Source: UBA4951 sp963616935 (GTDB lineage: Bacteria; Bacillota_I; Bacilli_A; RFN20; CAG-826). From it: a stretch of DNA of 64,000 bases. Shown one piece after another: positions 44,454 to 52,498 of this stretch (the first letter of the stretch is position 1; each line of letters opens with the position of its first letter). The notes beneath the pieces are model-generated. The model did no database searches. It was not told the origin of the DNA and worked only from the letters and a program-made list of their open reading frames with translations. The stretch lies in contig CAVEMS010000004.1 in assembly GCA_963616935.1 (NCBI GenBank), positions 1-64,000 of the forward strand. Direction: 5' to 3'. The position numbers and the translations under genes are program-made.

Positions 44454-44482
44454 GCTAGAAAGAAGGAGATAGGAAAATGACG

Positions 44483-45238
44483 CTAAGCCTTTTTCGGCGG
44501 CATCCAAGAGAATCCTTCAAATAGGAGATATTCTTTCTTTTTCTCGTTATAGGACGCCCTTGACCATTCGTTTGGATGAGCGACGAAATATTCCTTGAGT
44601 TTCTTGTTTATCATAGGAAGGACCTTGATGAAAAGAGGATTGGTTTCAATTGGATCATGGATATCGAAATGTGGCTGCTCAATGACCCGCATATATTCCT
44701 TCGCCTTATCCGCGCCGAACATCATCGTAAGCGCTTCATATGTCGGAAGCATCTTCTCCCTATCCTCTTTAGCGAAGCGGAAGCATAACTCGATGTTTCT
44801 AAGCATATATAGTTCGGCGTCTTCCTTCTTTCCTAATTTATAGCTATGGAAGGCGGCCTCGTCTGCGCATGCCCTCTCGTTATTGACATCTTCTAATTGG
44901 CTAAACGCCACAAGCAATAACTCATAGCAAGAAAGGGCTTCTTGATGGGTGAACCTCGAGGAATTCTTCCTCAATATCGACATCGCCTCAAGCGCGCACT
45001 CTCTTCCATTCCACGGCTCCTTGTCATTGCTAAAAGCGAAAAAACAAAGCAAATCCAAGGCGATTTGGTCGCTAGGAGAGGAAAGATAGCCATTCTGATA
45101 GACGCATTCGCGAAAGGAAATGGCCAATTCCCCATAGCTCTTGGCCTTATCGACCATGATTTTCTTGAATAAGAAATCATAGGCCTCTTTGGCCTCTGCT
45201 TCGGAGGATATTTTTTCTATGTTCTTATTGTCTTCCAT
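44483..45238 (-). CDS. Hypothetical helical protein
   Basis: A 251-residue soluble protein of mostly helical, charged composition. Helix-turn-helix pairs of about 34 residues suggest a TPR-like fold, but no repeat is strong enough for a call. No signal peptide or membrane segment is present. The start lies one base after the lipoprotein gene ends, so the two are probably co-transcribed. No function is assigned. Confidence 0.6.
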   Translation of the reverse strand: MEDNKNIEKISSEAEAKEAYDFLFKKIMVDKAKSYGELAISFRECVYQNGYLSSPSDQIALDLLCFFAFSNDKEPWNGRECALEAMSILRKNSSRFTHQEALSCYELLLVAFSQLEDVNNERACADEAAFHSYKLGKKEDAELYMLRNIELCFRFAKEDREKMLPTYEALTMMFGADKAKEYMRVIEQPHFDIHDPIETNPLFIKVLPMINKKLKEYFVAHPNEWSRASYNEKKKEYLLFEGFSWMPPKKA

Positions 45239-45239
45239 C

Positions 45240-46355
45240 TTAGGCTGCGCTATAGGAGCCGATCATCAAAACGAAGGAAAGGATTCCATTCGGATAGAGT
45301 TCCTTTTCTTCGTCGTCTAGAGACGAAGCGCTCTCGAATTGAACAAGAGCCATCGCATAAGCGGAATCGCTCTTGGCGGAGAAATAATATCCGGCGTCGG
45401 CCACGATGCTATCCTTGGCAATCGAAGTGACAGTTTCATCGTCGTCGTCATAGGTCCAGCCGTTATTCTGTAACGCCTCAACCAAGTTTTTAGCGGTGTC
45501 CAAAGTGGCCGTGCAATCATAAACCGAATACATGTTGTAGTCTTCGTCGTAGGTCGTATACATCGCATTCCCAAAGCCTTCGGCCCATGGAAGGGTGATG
45601 CCAGCTTGGGCGAAGACGCCGGATAAGGTCTCGTTATACGCCGTCGGGGCACTTGGCTTAGACGGATTCTTCAAATAGTTCGCATACGCCTCGTCATAAG
45701 TAGAACCGATGTTGCTATAAATGAAGTTATAGGAGATGGAACCGGTATAGGCTGACCCATAAAAGGAGATGGAATAATTGAGCATCCCCTCCCAAGTGAG
45801 CTTATTATCTTCAATCGATAGCGAGGCATACGAAGTAGAAAGTATCTCATCTTCTTCTAAGCCCGCTTCCAATATCTCGTTAGCGGCCATATTGATGTCA
45901 TCGGATATCGCGCCATAGGAGCCATCGCCATTATCTTCCCACGCCGAAGCGCCAAGTTCCGTCATGATGTCGTAATTTGAGAAAACGACGTCATAGAGGT
46001 CGAGGTTCTTGTTCGGCGTCAATAAGCGGTAAGGAGCAAACGATGCGTCGCTTGCTGCCTTTTGGACAATGACAATGCCATCATCCGTATTCGTGTAGGC
46101 GAGCTTGTCTTCGCCATCCGAAATCAATAGATTCTTGTCGTCGATCACGAAATAGGAATAAGACCCGCTCGATGAGTTGGCAATGGAATAAAGGACGTCC
46201 AAAGTGTAATTGGTCTTTATTCCGGCGAGGAATTCATTCAAATTCGAGAATTTTAGCGGCTCGTTGCCGCCCATCTTCGAATCGTCTCCGCAAGACGCCA
46301 ATACACCGACGCTCGATAGTAACAATGTCCCAATCAATAATGCTTTCTTCTTCAT
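45240..46355 (-). CDS. Surface lipoprotein
   Basis: The ATG at 46355 follows GGAGGTG and gives 371 residues. The N terminus MKKKALLIGTLLLSSVGVLA plus C is a lipoprotein signal with lipobox VLASC (Cys near residue 21). The mature protein is acidic and rich in Ser, Tyr, Asn and Asp. No domain was recognised. It is likely to be anchored on the outer membrane face. A hypothetical helical protein is encoded directly downstream. Confidence 0.82.
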   Translation of the reverse strand: MKKKALLIGTLLLSSVGVLASCGDDSKMGGNEPLKFSNLNEFLAGIKTNYTLDVLYSIANSSSGSYSYFVIDDKNLLISDGEDKLAYTNTDDGIVIVQKAASDASFAPYRLLTPNKNLDLYDVVFSNYDIMTELGASAWEDNGDGSYGAISDDINMAANEILEAGLEEDEILSTSYASLSIEDNKLTWEGMLNYSISFYGSAYTGSISYNFIYSNIGSTYDEAYANYLKNPSKPSAPTAYNETLSGVFAQAGITLPWAEGFGNAMYTTYDEDYNMYSVYDCTATLDTAKNLVEALQNNGWTYDDDDETVTSIAKDSIVADAGYYFSAKSDSAYAMALVQFESASSLDDEEKELYPNGILSFVLMIGSYSAA

Positions 46356-46375
46356 ATAGACACCTCCAAAAAAAG

Positions 46376-46424
46376 ACAAAAAAATTGTCCGATGAAATCT
46401 TAAAAAATCAATAATTAATTATTG
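46376..46424. promoter_or_regulatory. Two AT-rich palindromes upstream of the lipoprotein gene
   Basis: GACAAAAAAATTGTC (near 46376-46390) and the perfect 16-bp palindrome CAATAATTAATTATTG (46409-46424) both lie in the control region of the lipoprotein gene. Either could be a regulator site or part of a promoter. Confidence 0.3.
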
Positions 46425-46510
46425 GTTAGCAAAGGAAATCAGAAGTAAACAGGGAAAGCGGCCGTAAAGAAATGTGAAGAGGATATAAAACTAGGCGAAT
46501 GAATCGAAAA

Positions 46511-46537
46511 GAAAAATGCGACTTATATGGTCGCATT
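46511..46537 (-). terminator. Terminator containing the stop codon of the 755-aa gene
   Basis: On the minus strand AATGCGAC and GTCGCATT form an 8-bp stem followed by TTTTTC. The TAA stop of the surface-protein gene lies in the loop. Confidence 0.75.
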
Positions 46538-48790
46538 CGTCTTGTCTTTGAGGATAACGACGTAGGATTTGTCTATTTCATCACCGACGTCGAGGGATAA
46601 TTTCGTAAGATGATCGATAAATACTTTGTCGCTTCCTAAGTAATCGGCTACGGTTAGCGAAGTCACACCATCGCCATAGCCATTCTCTGGGGTGACGACG
46701 GTAGTAGTCGCAAGAATGTCGCCCACCTCTGCGGTTATCGTACCGATTAGGTATTCGCTCGCATCGGTATCGATAAAGCCGTCAGAATCGCGGGCCAAAT
46801 CGGCAGCCGACTCGATCTTTCCGTCCGATCCATCATAGATCCAGATATTGAGGTTATTGGTATCGTGTGGCGCCAAAGCGAATCCAATCTTCGTGATGCT
46901 AGTCGGAGCGGCCGCTTCACAATAGACGCGGATCAAAATATCGTAATAATTCGGCGTGTCGGCGGTGATGCGGAAGAAATTGGTCTGTTTGAAGGTGAAA
47001 TCAAGGTTACCGGTATTCTCGAAATAGCTCGTCGGGACGGCCGTTCCATCGCTTCCTCCATCGAACGTCCTATTATCGGAAGTCGAAGACAAACCGCGGA
47101 CGGAATCGCTAGGATAGAATTCCTTATGAGTCAAAGGATAAGCGCTAGACATCTTGGTGTTATAGGTGTCGATTTCGCTTTGCGACAAGGAAACCATATC
47201 GATGTCATCGAATTCAAAGCTCGTAGACAAGGTCGTAAATACGTTGCTTTGGAAGGCGTAACTGCCTTTGCTCGAAGAGAAATACTTCTTCGATTTCGAT
47301 TTCTCCCCGTCGATATAGACGTTATTGACTTGGAAATCGACGTATGGAGCGTTGCTATAGGTTCCGCTATCGCACCTAAGGAAGGTTTCCAAAGAGTTAT
47401 CAGCATCGTTTAAGGATAATGGAGAAGAAACGCCGGCTAGGCCGAATTCAGCGATTTTCTCGATTTTCACATACAGTTTCCAACTTCCGGAATAAGCGTA
47501 TCCGCTTGACGAACTAGACGACGGATCCTGGAACAACATGAGAGGCGTATTGCTTCTCGTTATCCCAGTAAAGGTGGTATAGCCAGTGCCGCTAGTGGTA
47601 TTTTTACTAGCGAGCGCGTAAATGTTATATACCCCTTCGCCATAATGGGTCGCTCCGCTGGAATTGGTTTTGCCAGAATTGCTTCCATAGAACAACGCGT
47701 CGTAGCTCATCCCAGTAATTTTGTCTCCTACCGAATACGAACCGCTGCTCATCGGGCTTTTACTGCCTACGGTGGCAGAATAAGCGCTCCCGATTTTGTA
47801 ATTGAGCCAATTTCCGTTGCCATCATTAAAACAGAAGTCCAAATAATAAATGGAAGCCTCGTCTACGACTAAGTTTTTATAGTAATGATACGTGCACGTG
47901 TTGCTCGAACTGTTCGTTCCTGACATCGACGTCTCATATTCCTCATCGAATGAATAGTCTTTCTTGCTGCCGTAAGTAACCGCTACGCAGGTCGCGACAT
48001 CTCCATGGATACGAACGTGAGTTTGGGCGCTCGGGGAAACACTGTTATAGGTATTGCCACCCGCTGAAAAAATAGGATAGGCAAAAATGATCTTGCTTCC
48101 TTTTGGCATACCGCACATCGAACGAGAACTGCCTAGTGTCGAATTCGTAACTTCGTCAACGGAACGAAGAGGCTCGAAAAGAGATGTATACTCAAGATCG
48201 CCCATGCTTAAGAAACTATACGAACGGCAATTGACCAAATCGCAGCTCCATCCGCAAAATGAGGTGGTATATGCATTATGATCTAATGCAGTCGTCTTCG
48301 GCGAACCGATTTGAGTGTACTGCGCTTTCGTTAAGGCAGTCTCAACGGTTAATTTCTTATATCCATAATCGATATTCCCATCGGCATCTTCCCAATATCC
48401 AAAGAATCTGGCGTCGGCGCTCGACGCATTGGTCGATCTACTGTAATAGGATTTGTTGTTGTTGTAATACGTTGAAGCTGCTGAAGCGGTGTAAGTGTCC
48501 AAAACGGCCTCTGCCGCAGCGGCATCGGTGACACTCGCTTGGACGATGCTCGTGTAGACCAAATCGGCATAGCCGCGATTAGGGAAGAAATAAACGGTAT
48601 AGGTATCCTCGGCGAATTTGTAATTCGGCTTGACGTCGTCTATGTATTCGTCAGAATTAACGTTCTTCTTGATCGACGGATCATCCCCAAAATAGAAAAT
48701 CGAAAAAGCAGTCCCAATCGAAAGAACAGGCGCCAAAACCAGCAAGAAGAGCAATGATTTCGTCAAGAAGCTACGAAGGAAGCGTTTCAT
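46523..48790 (-). CDS. Large SipW-type surface protein
   Basis: A 755-residue exported protein. Its N terminus has Arg/Lys residues, a hydrophobic core and the motif GTAFSIFYFGD (about residues 26-36), which parallels GFAIWYFGE and GFAVWYFGE in the two smaller proteins of this operon and replaces the GtfAyFsD motif of TasA/camelysin signals. The mature protein is Ser, Thr, Tyr, Asn and Gly rich, beta-like, and has no recognised domain. It is likely to be cleaved by the operon's own signal peptidase and displayed on the surface. It is coupled to the 213-residue gene by a 4-bp overlap. Confidence 0.7.
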   Translation of the reverse strand: MKRFLRSFLTKSLLFLLVLAPVLSIGTAFSIFYFGDDPSIKKNVNSDEYIDDVKPNYKFAEDTYTVYFFPNRGYADLVYTSIVQASVTDAAAAEAVLDTYTASAASTYYNNNKSYYSRSTNASSADARFFGYWEDADGNIDYGYKKLTVETALTKAQYTQIGSPKTTALDHNAYTTSFCGWSCDLVNCRSYSFLSMGDLEYTSLFEPLRSVDEVTNSTLGSSRSMCGMPKGSKIIFAYPIFSAGGNTYNSVSPSAQTHVRIHGDVATCVAVTYGSKKDYSFDEEYETSMSGTNSSSNTCTYHYYKNLVVDEASIYYLDFCFNDGNGNWLNYKIGSAYSATVGSKSPMSSGSYSVGDKITGMSYDALFYGSNSGKTNSSGATHYGEGVYNIYALASKNTTSGTGYTTFTGITRSNTPLMLFQDPSSSSSSGYAYSGSWKLYVKIEKIAEFGLAGVSSPLSLNDADNSLETFLRCDSGTYSNAPYVDFQVNNVYIDGEKSKSKKYFSSSKGSYAFQSNVFTTLSTSFEFDDIDMVSLSQSEIDTYNTKMSSAYPLTHKEFYPSDSVRGLSSTSDNRTFDGGSDGTAVPTSYFENTGNLDFTFKQTNFFRITADTPNYYDILIRVYCEAAAPTSITKIGFALAPHDTNNLNIWIYDGSDGKIESAADLARDSDGFIDTDASEYLIGTITAEVGDILATTTVVTPENGYGDGVTSLTVADYLGSDKVFIDHLTKLSLDVGDEIDKSYVVILKDKTNATI

Positions 48791-49428
48791 AAGTCGCTCC
48801 TCGCTTTGGCGGTTATCGTGAATTCGAAGGAGATGAGAGGCGTCGTCCTCGCTTCGTCGATAAGCATTTGCCTTAGATCCCTATAAGCCTCATGGGTAGC
48901 CGGGTTTTTGCCACTTCGATAGCCAGCGCTAAAAGGGAAAGTCCTATTCATCGGGGTCGAGAAATCGGTGACCGTCATCTCAGCCGTCGTCTCATCCCAA
49001 TAGCCGCTAATGACGTCGGAATCGGATTCGACCGGTTGATAAAGTTGGAAATACTCGGAGAAGACCTCACTAAGGGTGATCTTGTATTCGAAGGTATATA
49101 AAAACGAGGATAACGACAAATCGGAATCTTCATCCAGAATGGCCCAGGTGAAAGTGACGCTTACTGGGGAAGGGAAGACGACTTTCGTTTGGCTGACGAT
49201 TAACTTAGGTTCTTCGCCATCGGCAGCATAGTATTTGTTCCCCTCTTCTCCGAAGGTGACTTCCAAAGAGCCGATGTTAGAAGGGACTTTCTTAGCGACT
49301 TTGATGGAAACATCCGCGTTTTCGCGGGTGATTTCGCCGAAATACCAAATAGCGAAGCCAGTTCCAACAACAGTGATCGCCAAAGAAATCGGCAAGGCTA
49401 TGCCAAGCAAGAATTTCTTAAGCCTCAT
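48787..49428 (-). CDS. TasA/camelysin-like exported protein (213 aa)
   Basis: The 213-residue protein has a signal with the run LGIALPISLAITVVGTGFA followed by IWYFGE (about residues 8-32). The rest is a beta-rich domain with many Thr, Ser and Glu residues, in the size range of TasA and camelysin. It starts inside the end of the signal peptidase gene (11-bp overlap) and ends in the start of the 755-residue gene (4-bp overlap). It is probably a substrate of that peptidase and a minor fibre or linker subunit. Confidence 0.7.
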   Translation of the reverse strand: MRLKKFLLGIALPISLAITVVGTGFAIWYFGEITRENADVSIKVAKKVPSNIGSLEVTFGEEGNKYYAADGEEPKLIVSQTKVVFPSPVSVTFTWAILDEDSDLSLSSFLYTFEYKITLSEVFSEYFQLYQPVESDSDVISGYWDETTAEMTVTDFSTPMNRTFPFSAGYRSGKNPATHEAYRDLRQMLIDEARTTPLISFEFTITAKARSDL

Positions 49429-50905
49429 TGCTTTGCCTCCTAGAGAGGATGAGGTCTTTATTGGCGCTCAAGATGCTCGCTTTATCGTCGTTATAGTCCG
49501 CTTTCGCGCGAACGGAATCGAGTTTGAGGCTGAAGAAAACTTTCCCAACCTTATTCGAATGGATACGGCTCTTATCAGAGAGGAAATAGACGATATCGCC
49601 ATTCTCCTTCTCTAACGAGGCCTTTTGCTCGGTCACAAAGAAAGAGGAAGCCTCATCTTTCTTGACGATGACCCAAGCCTTATAGCCTTTGGCCTTTATT
49701 ACGTTATCGCCAGTTTTGTTGATGATTCTAAATTCGCCGTTATTCAATTGGCCACAATAGGCATACGTCGTCCCATCTTCTTCCTTAGATAAGACGGACA
49801 TCGGGAATTTCCTTCCGTTTTGCTCTAAATATATTCCAGAGGTTTTCTTGGCGGACACGAGCAAGAAGTTTCTCTTTGGCATCGGGCGATAATATGAGAT
49901 CGCAAGCGGAGCCTCGTTAACTGGTTTGGCGGCTTCCGGGATAGCGCTAGCCATAGCCAAAGCAGGAGTCGGTTCGGTAATCGGCGTCTCTTCCTTCTTT
50001 TCCTCGACTATCTCATTGCCATCGCCGTCATATCCGACTTTCTTTTGTAGCAACGCCTCATAACGGATCTCGTATTCCTGCGTCATACGGCCATAGAGGA
50101 CGCTATAAATGACGAGCAACAAGAAAGCGGTCAACAAGGTGATGATGCCGATCGCGCTTTGGAGATAGACGGTGAACATTCCTAAGAAAAGGTTTTGGAA
50201 TCCCGTCCATTCACCAACGATCGAATCATAGGAAATCATGATTTCGCCGCTTAGCGACGATGGGTTGGCATCACCTCTGAAAGTGAAGGCCTTCTCCCCG
50301 TTCTTCGTTTCGACTTCGATTAGACGGTGAACAATGGTGACGGTCTTTCCTTCTTCGCTACTCGCCATCTTGAAGGCATAGACCTTATATGGGACCAAAT
50401 CATCGGCGGAATTGACTTTCTTGATCGTGATGAAAGTGTATTGAGGGAGTCTATTCGACTCATCGGAAAGGTCATGGGAAGCAAGATCCGCTTTATTGAC
50501 GGTGTTGATCTCCGCCATGGAACTCGTCCTAACGACAAGCATCGCGGTGTCGCCAAAGAACATCTGTCCACCGCTTTGTTGCTCGGTGATGGCAAATCCG
50601 ACGACGACTAAAAGAAGGACGTAGATAGCGATCAAGAAACCGCTAGAAACTTTAGAAGCCCTCTTTTCCCTCTTCTTCCTCTTCGAAACGCCTTTGGCGA
50701 TCGACTCAGCATCACCATATCGTTTCTCAAGATAAACGAGATCCTTGTCAACGTCTTTTTGAACGCGCGGATCTTCGATTTGCTTGACGTAAAGCTTCTG
50801 TTTCGACTTGAAATAGAGGGCAGAAATGGCGATAAATGCTATAGCAAAAAGAATTACAACCGCGATACATACAGAATATACGATTAATTCTTTTTCCGAT
50901 GGCAT
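49418..50905 (-). CDS. SipW-like signal peptidase with long C-terminal tail
   Basis: A 495-residue membrane protein. Helices lie at about residues 8-32, 89-107 and 248-271. Between the last two lies a type I signal peptidase domain of the SipW/ER type: VVRTSSM (catalytic Ser near residue 129), TIVHRLIEV (His near 193, in place of Lys) and FRGDAN (about 209-214). SipW proteins are about 190 residues, so the extra N-terminal helix and the 220-residue tail are unusual; the tail holds a folded basic domain that may bind the substrates. GGAGG precedes the ATG. It is flanked by its likely substrates. Confidence 0.83.
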   Translation of the reverse strand: MPSEKELIVYSVCIAVVILFAIAFIAISALYFKSKQKLYVKQIEDPRVQKDVDKDLVYLEKRYGDAESIAKGVSKRKKREKRASKVSSGFLIAIYVLLLVVVGFAITEQQSGGQMFFGDTAMLVVRTSSMAEINTVNKADLASHDLSDESNRLPQYTFITIKKVNSADDLVPYKVYAFKMASSEEGKTVTIVHRLIEVETKNGEKAFTFRGDANPSSLSGEIMISYDSIVGEWTGFQNLFLGMFTVYLQSAIGIITLLTAFLLLVIYSVLYGRMTQEYEIRYEALLQKKVGYDGDGNEIVEEKKEETPITEPTPALAMASAIPEAAKPVNEAPLAISYYRPMPKRNFLLVSAKKTSGIYLEQNGRKFPMSVLSKEEDGTTYAYCGQLNNGEFRIINKTGDNVIKAKGYKAWVIVKKDEASSFFVTEQKASLEKENGDIVYFLSDKSRIHSNKVGKVFFSLKLDSVRAKADYNDDKASILSANKDLILSRRQSNEA

Positions 50906-50930
50906 CTATGACCTCCATTGATACGAATAT

Positions 50931-50962
50931 TGCCTAGAGCGGCCATAACGCCGCCCTAGGCA
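50931..50962 (-). promoter_or_regulatory. Strong intercistronic hairpin
   Basis: TGCCTAG and CTAGGCA, then GCGGC and GCCGC, form a nearly continuous 12-bp stem with one bulged base on each side. It lies between the major substrate gene and the signal peptidase gene. No T run follows, so it is not a complete terminator and more likely stabilises or sets the level of the upstream mRNA. Confidence 0.65.
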
Positions 50963-51001
50963 GTAGGATTTTCGAAAGATTATTAATCAATCGAACGAAG
51001 A

Positions 51002-51736
51002 TTAAGCTTTGATGAGCTTGGCTTCGTGGGAGATGACGACCTTGGAGCCATTAACGGCCGCTTTCATGGTCTTATAAGCAGCAAGCGTGCTCGGTTCTTT
51101 GCCATCGATGTATTGGAACGTGAATTTGGCTTTCAACTCGATGCTGTCTTCGCTGTCGCCCCAAGCATAGGAATAGGCAGTGTAATCGGCAGCGGCAAGA
51201 GTCGTGCTGCTATTAAGCTTATAACCATTCGTACCAATGGTATAAGAAGCTGCGCCCGTAACCTCGACATATTCGGCAAGTGCTTTCGGAACGAAGACGT
51301 AGGTGGTTTTGGTCGTTTTGACCTTGCCGTCGACGTGATCAATGGTATCGGCATCGGTAGCACCATCATATTTGACGATGTCGCTGCCAGCGCTGATCGA
51401 AGCGTAGCTCACGCCATAAGGGGCCATAAAGTCAACCAAAGTAACACCAGTGGCTTCGAAATCCTTGCCAGTATACGATCCATCGGTCGTGTTGTAATCA
51501 GCAAACGGAGTGCTCTCGGCAATGGCGTCACGGTTAGTTTGAGTCTGATCTAAGTTGAGAGTGGCCTTCGCATTGAAGCTGAAGTGGCCGGCCGCCACCG
51601 CTTGGGTAACATTAACGCTAGCTTCACCGTTGTCACGGTTAAGACCTTCACCGAAATACCAAACTGCGAAACCAGATCCGACGACTGCGATCGCTGCAGC
51701 TGCTGGGAGAGCGAATCCCACTAAAAATTTTTTCAT
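51002..51736 (-). CDS. TasA/camelysin-like major exported protein (244 aa)
   Basis: A 244-residue protein. Its signal has a basic start, a run of Ala/Val/Leu and the motif GSGFAVWYFGE (about residues 21-31). The mature part is Ala/Thr/Asp/Tyr-rich and beta-like, close in size to TasA and camelysin. It is the first gene of the surface operon, with a strong GGAGG site, a long leader and a stabilising hairpin after it, which suggests high output of a structural subunit. Assignment to the TasA group rests on the signal, size and gene context; the mature sequence is not an obvious match. Confidence 0.72.
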   Translation of the reverse strand: MKKFLVGFALPAAAAIAVVGSGFAVWYFGEGLNRDNGEASVNVTQAVAAGHFSFNAKATLNLDQTQTNRDAIAESTPFADYNTTDGSYTGKDFEATGVTLVDFMAPYGVSYASISAGSDIVKYDGATDADTIDHVDGKVKTTKTTYVFVPKALAEYVEVTGAASYTIGTNGYKLNSSTTLAAADYTAYSYAWGDSEDSIELKAKFTFQYIDGKEPSTLAAYKTMKAAVNGSKVVISHEAKLIKA

Positions 51737-51762
51737 TTTCTATTTCCTCCAATTTTTAGCAT
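51733..51762 (-). CDS. Possible 9-residue leader peptide (MLKIGGNRK)
   Basis: On the minus strand a start ATG lies ten bases after GGAG, and the reading frame ends with a TGA that overlaps the ATG of the major substrate gene (ATGA). Translation of this leader would couple to the structural gene. The frame also covers the GGAGG that serves the main gene. Confidence 0.35.
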   Translation of the reverse strand: MLKIGGNRK

Positions 51763-52056
51763 TTTTGTTTGACTCCTTATTTATATAGGCGAGAGGGAAT
51801 CGATCTCGCCGCTAGCGATTTCGCGTGCTAGCCACGTTCCTAGATGTGTCTTCTTCTTCTTTTTTCTGGAATTCGGTTTCGTTCAGGTACGAACTACTTC
51901 TTTACACTATTTCATGTTTCAACGTGATTTTTCCGTAACTCCGAGCGAATTTTGCCAATGATTTTTCGTTTTTTTCGGCAGGACCTCCTTCCGAGCCACT
52001 TATGATAAACATTCTACGACAATCCGCAAGAGAAAAAATGAACTTTTACAATTTCA
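51763..52056 (-). promoter_or_regulatory. Long structured leader of the surface-protein operon
   Basis: On the minus strand a possible promoter TTGCGG, 16 bases, TATCAT (near 52034-52007) would give a leader of about 270 bases. It contains two strong hairpins near the gene: GCTAGC...GCTAGC (51814-51835 area) and GGCGAGA...TCTCGCC (51788-51811 area). No known riboswitch was recognised. The position and structure suggest mRNA stabilisation or control. Confidence 0.4.
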
Positions 52057-52327
52057 ATAATCTATGCACACAATCTAAATAGTCGTTATTTGTTAATAAA
52101 AGAAAATAAATGATACCGCTTACATAAATTGAATGGATGAAAAATAGGTCAATGTGTATCGATTTACCCATCAATCTTCAAGAAAATGTATCAAAAATAC
52201 ATACAAAAAAGCGATTTTCGAATTAGTTTACGCTAACACTTTTCATTTTCGATGTCGTTTTATCACTAACTAATACAGATAATACAGATATATTATATTC
52301 TTCATTTTGAAGTTTCGTTATTTTCCT
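52057..52327. other. AT-rich intergenic region
   Basis: No gene is supported. Two adjacent AATACAGAT copies lie near 52273-52290. The region separates the surface operon from tRNA-Val and probably holds little beyond spacer and promoter upstream sequence. Confidence 0.5.
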
Positions 52328-52328
52328 C

Positions 52329-52356
52329 TTGCCCTTTGCCAATGAGGCTATATAAT
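52329..52356 (+). promoter_or_regulatory. tRNA-Val promoter
   Basis: TTGCCC (52329-52334), a 16-base spacer and TATAAT (52351-52356), about 27 bases before the tRNA. Confidence 0.6.
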
Positions 52357-52383
52357 TATCGAGCGCTTAAGGCGCCAAGGCTT

Positions 52384-52459
52384 GGGTAGTTAGCTCAGCT
52401 GGGAGAGCATCTGTTTGACGTACAGAAGGTCAGGAGTTCGAGCCTCTTACTACCCACCA
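52384..52459 (+). tRNA. tRNA-Val (GAC)
   Basis: Acceptor stem GGGTAGT/ACTACCC, discriminator A, encoded CCA. Anticodon stem TCTGT/ACAGA with loop TTGACGT gives GAC. Confidence 0.93.
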
Positions 52460-52471
52460 AGCGAAAAATAA

Positions 52472-52493
52472 CCCCGCATCGCGGGGCTTTTTT
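52472..52493. terminator. Terminator after tRNA-Val, shared with malQ
   Basis: CCCCGC and GCGGGG form a 6-bp GC stem with loop ATC, followed by CTTTTTTC on the plus strand and TTATTTTT on the minus strand, so it can serve both convergent units. Confidence 0.85.
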
Positions 52494-52498
52494 CTTGC

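Noticed and set aside
42870..44507. Longer cls starting at 44507
   Set aside because: The extension would run through the likely -10 box and overlap the upstream gene; cardiolipin synthases start near the first membrane helix.
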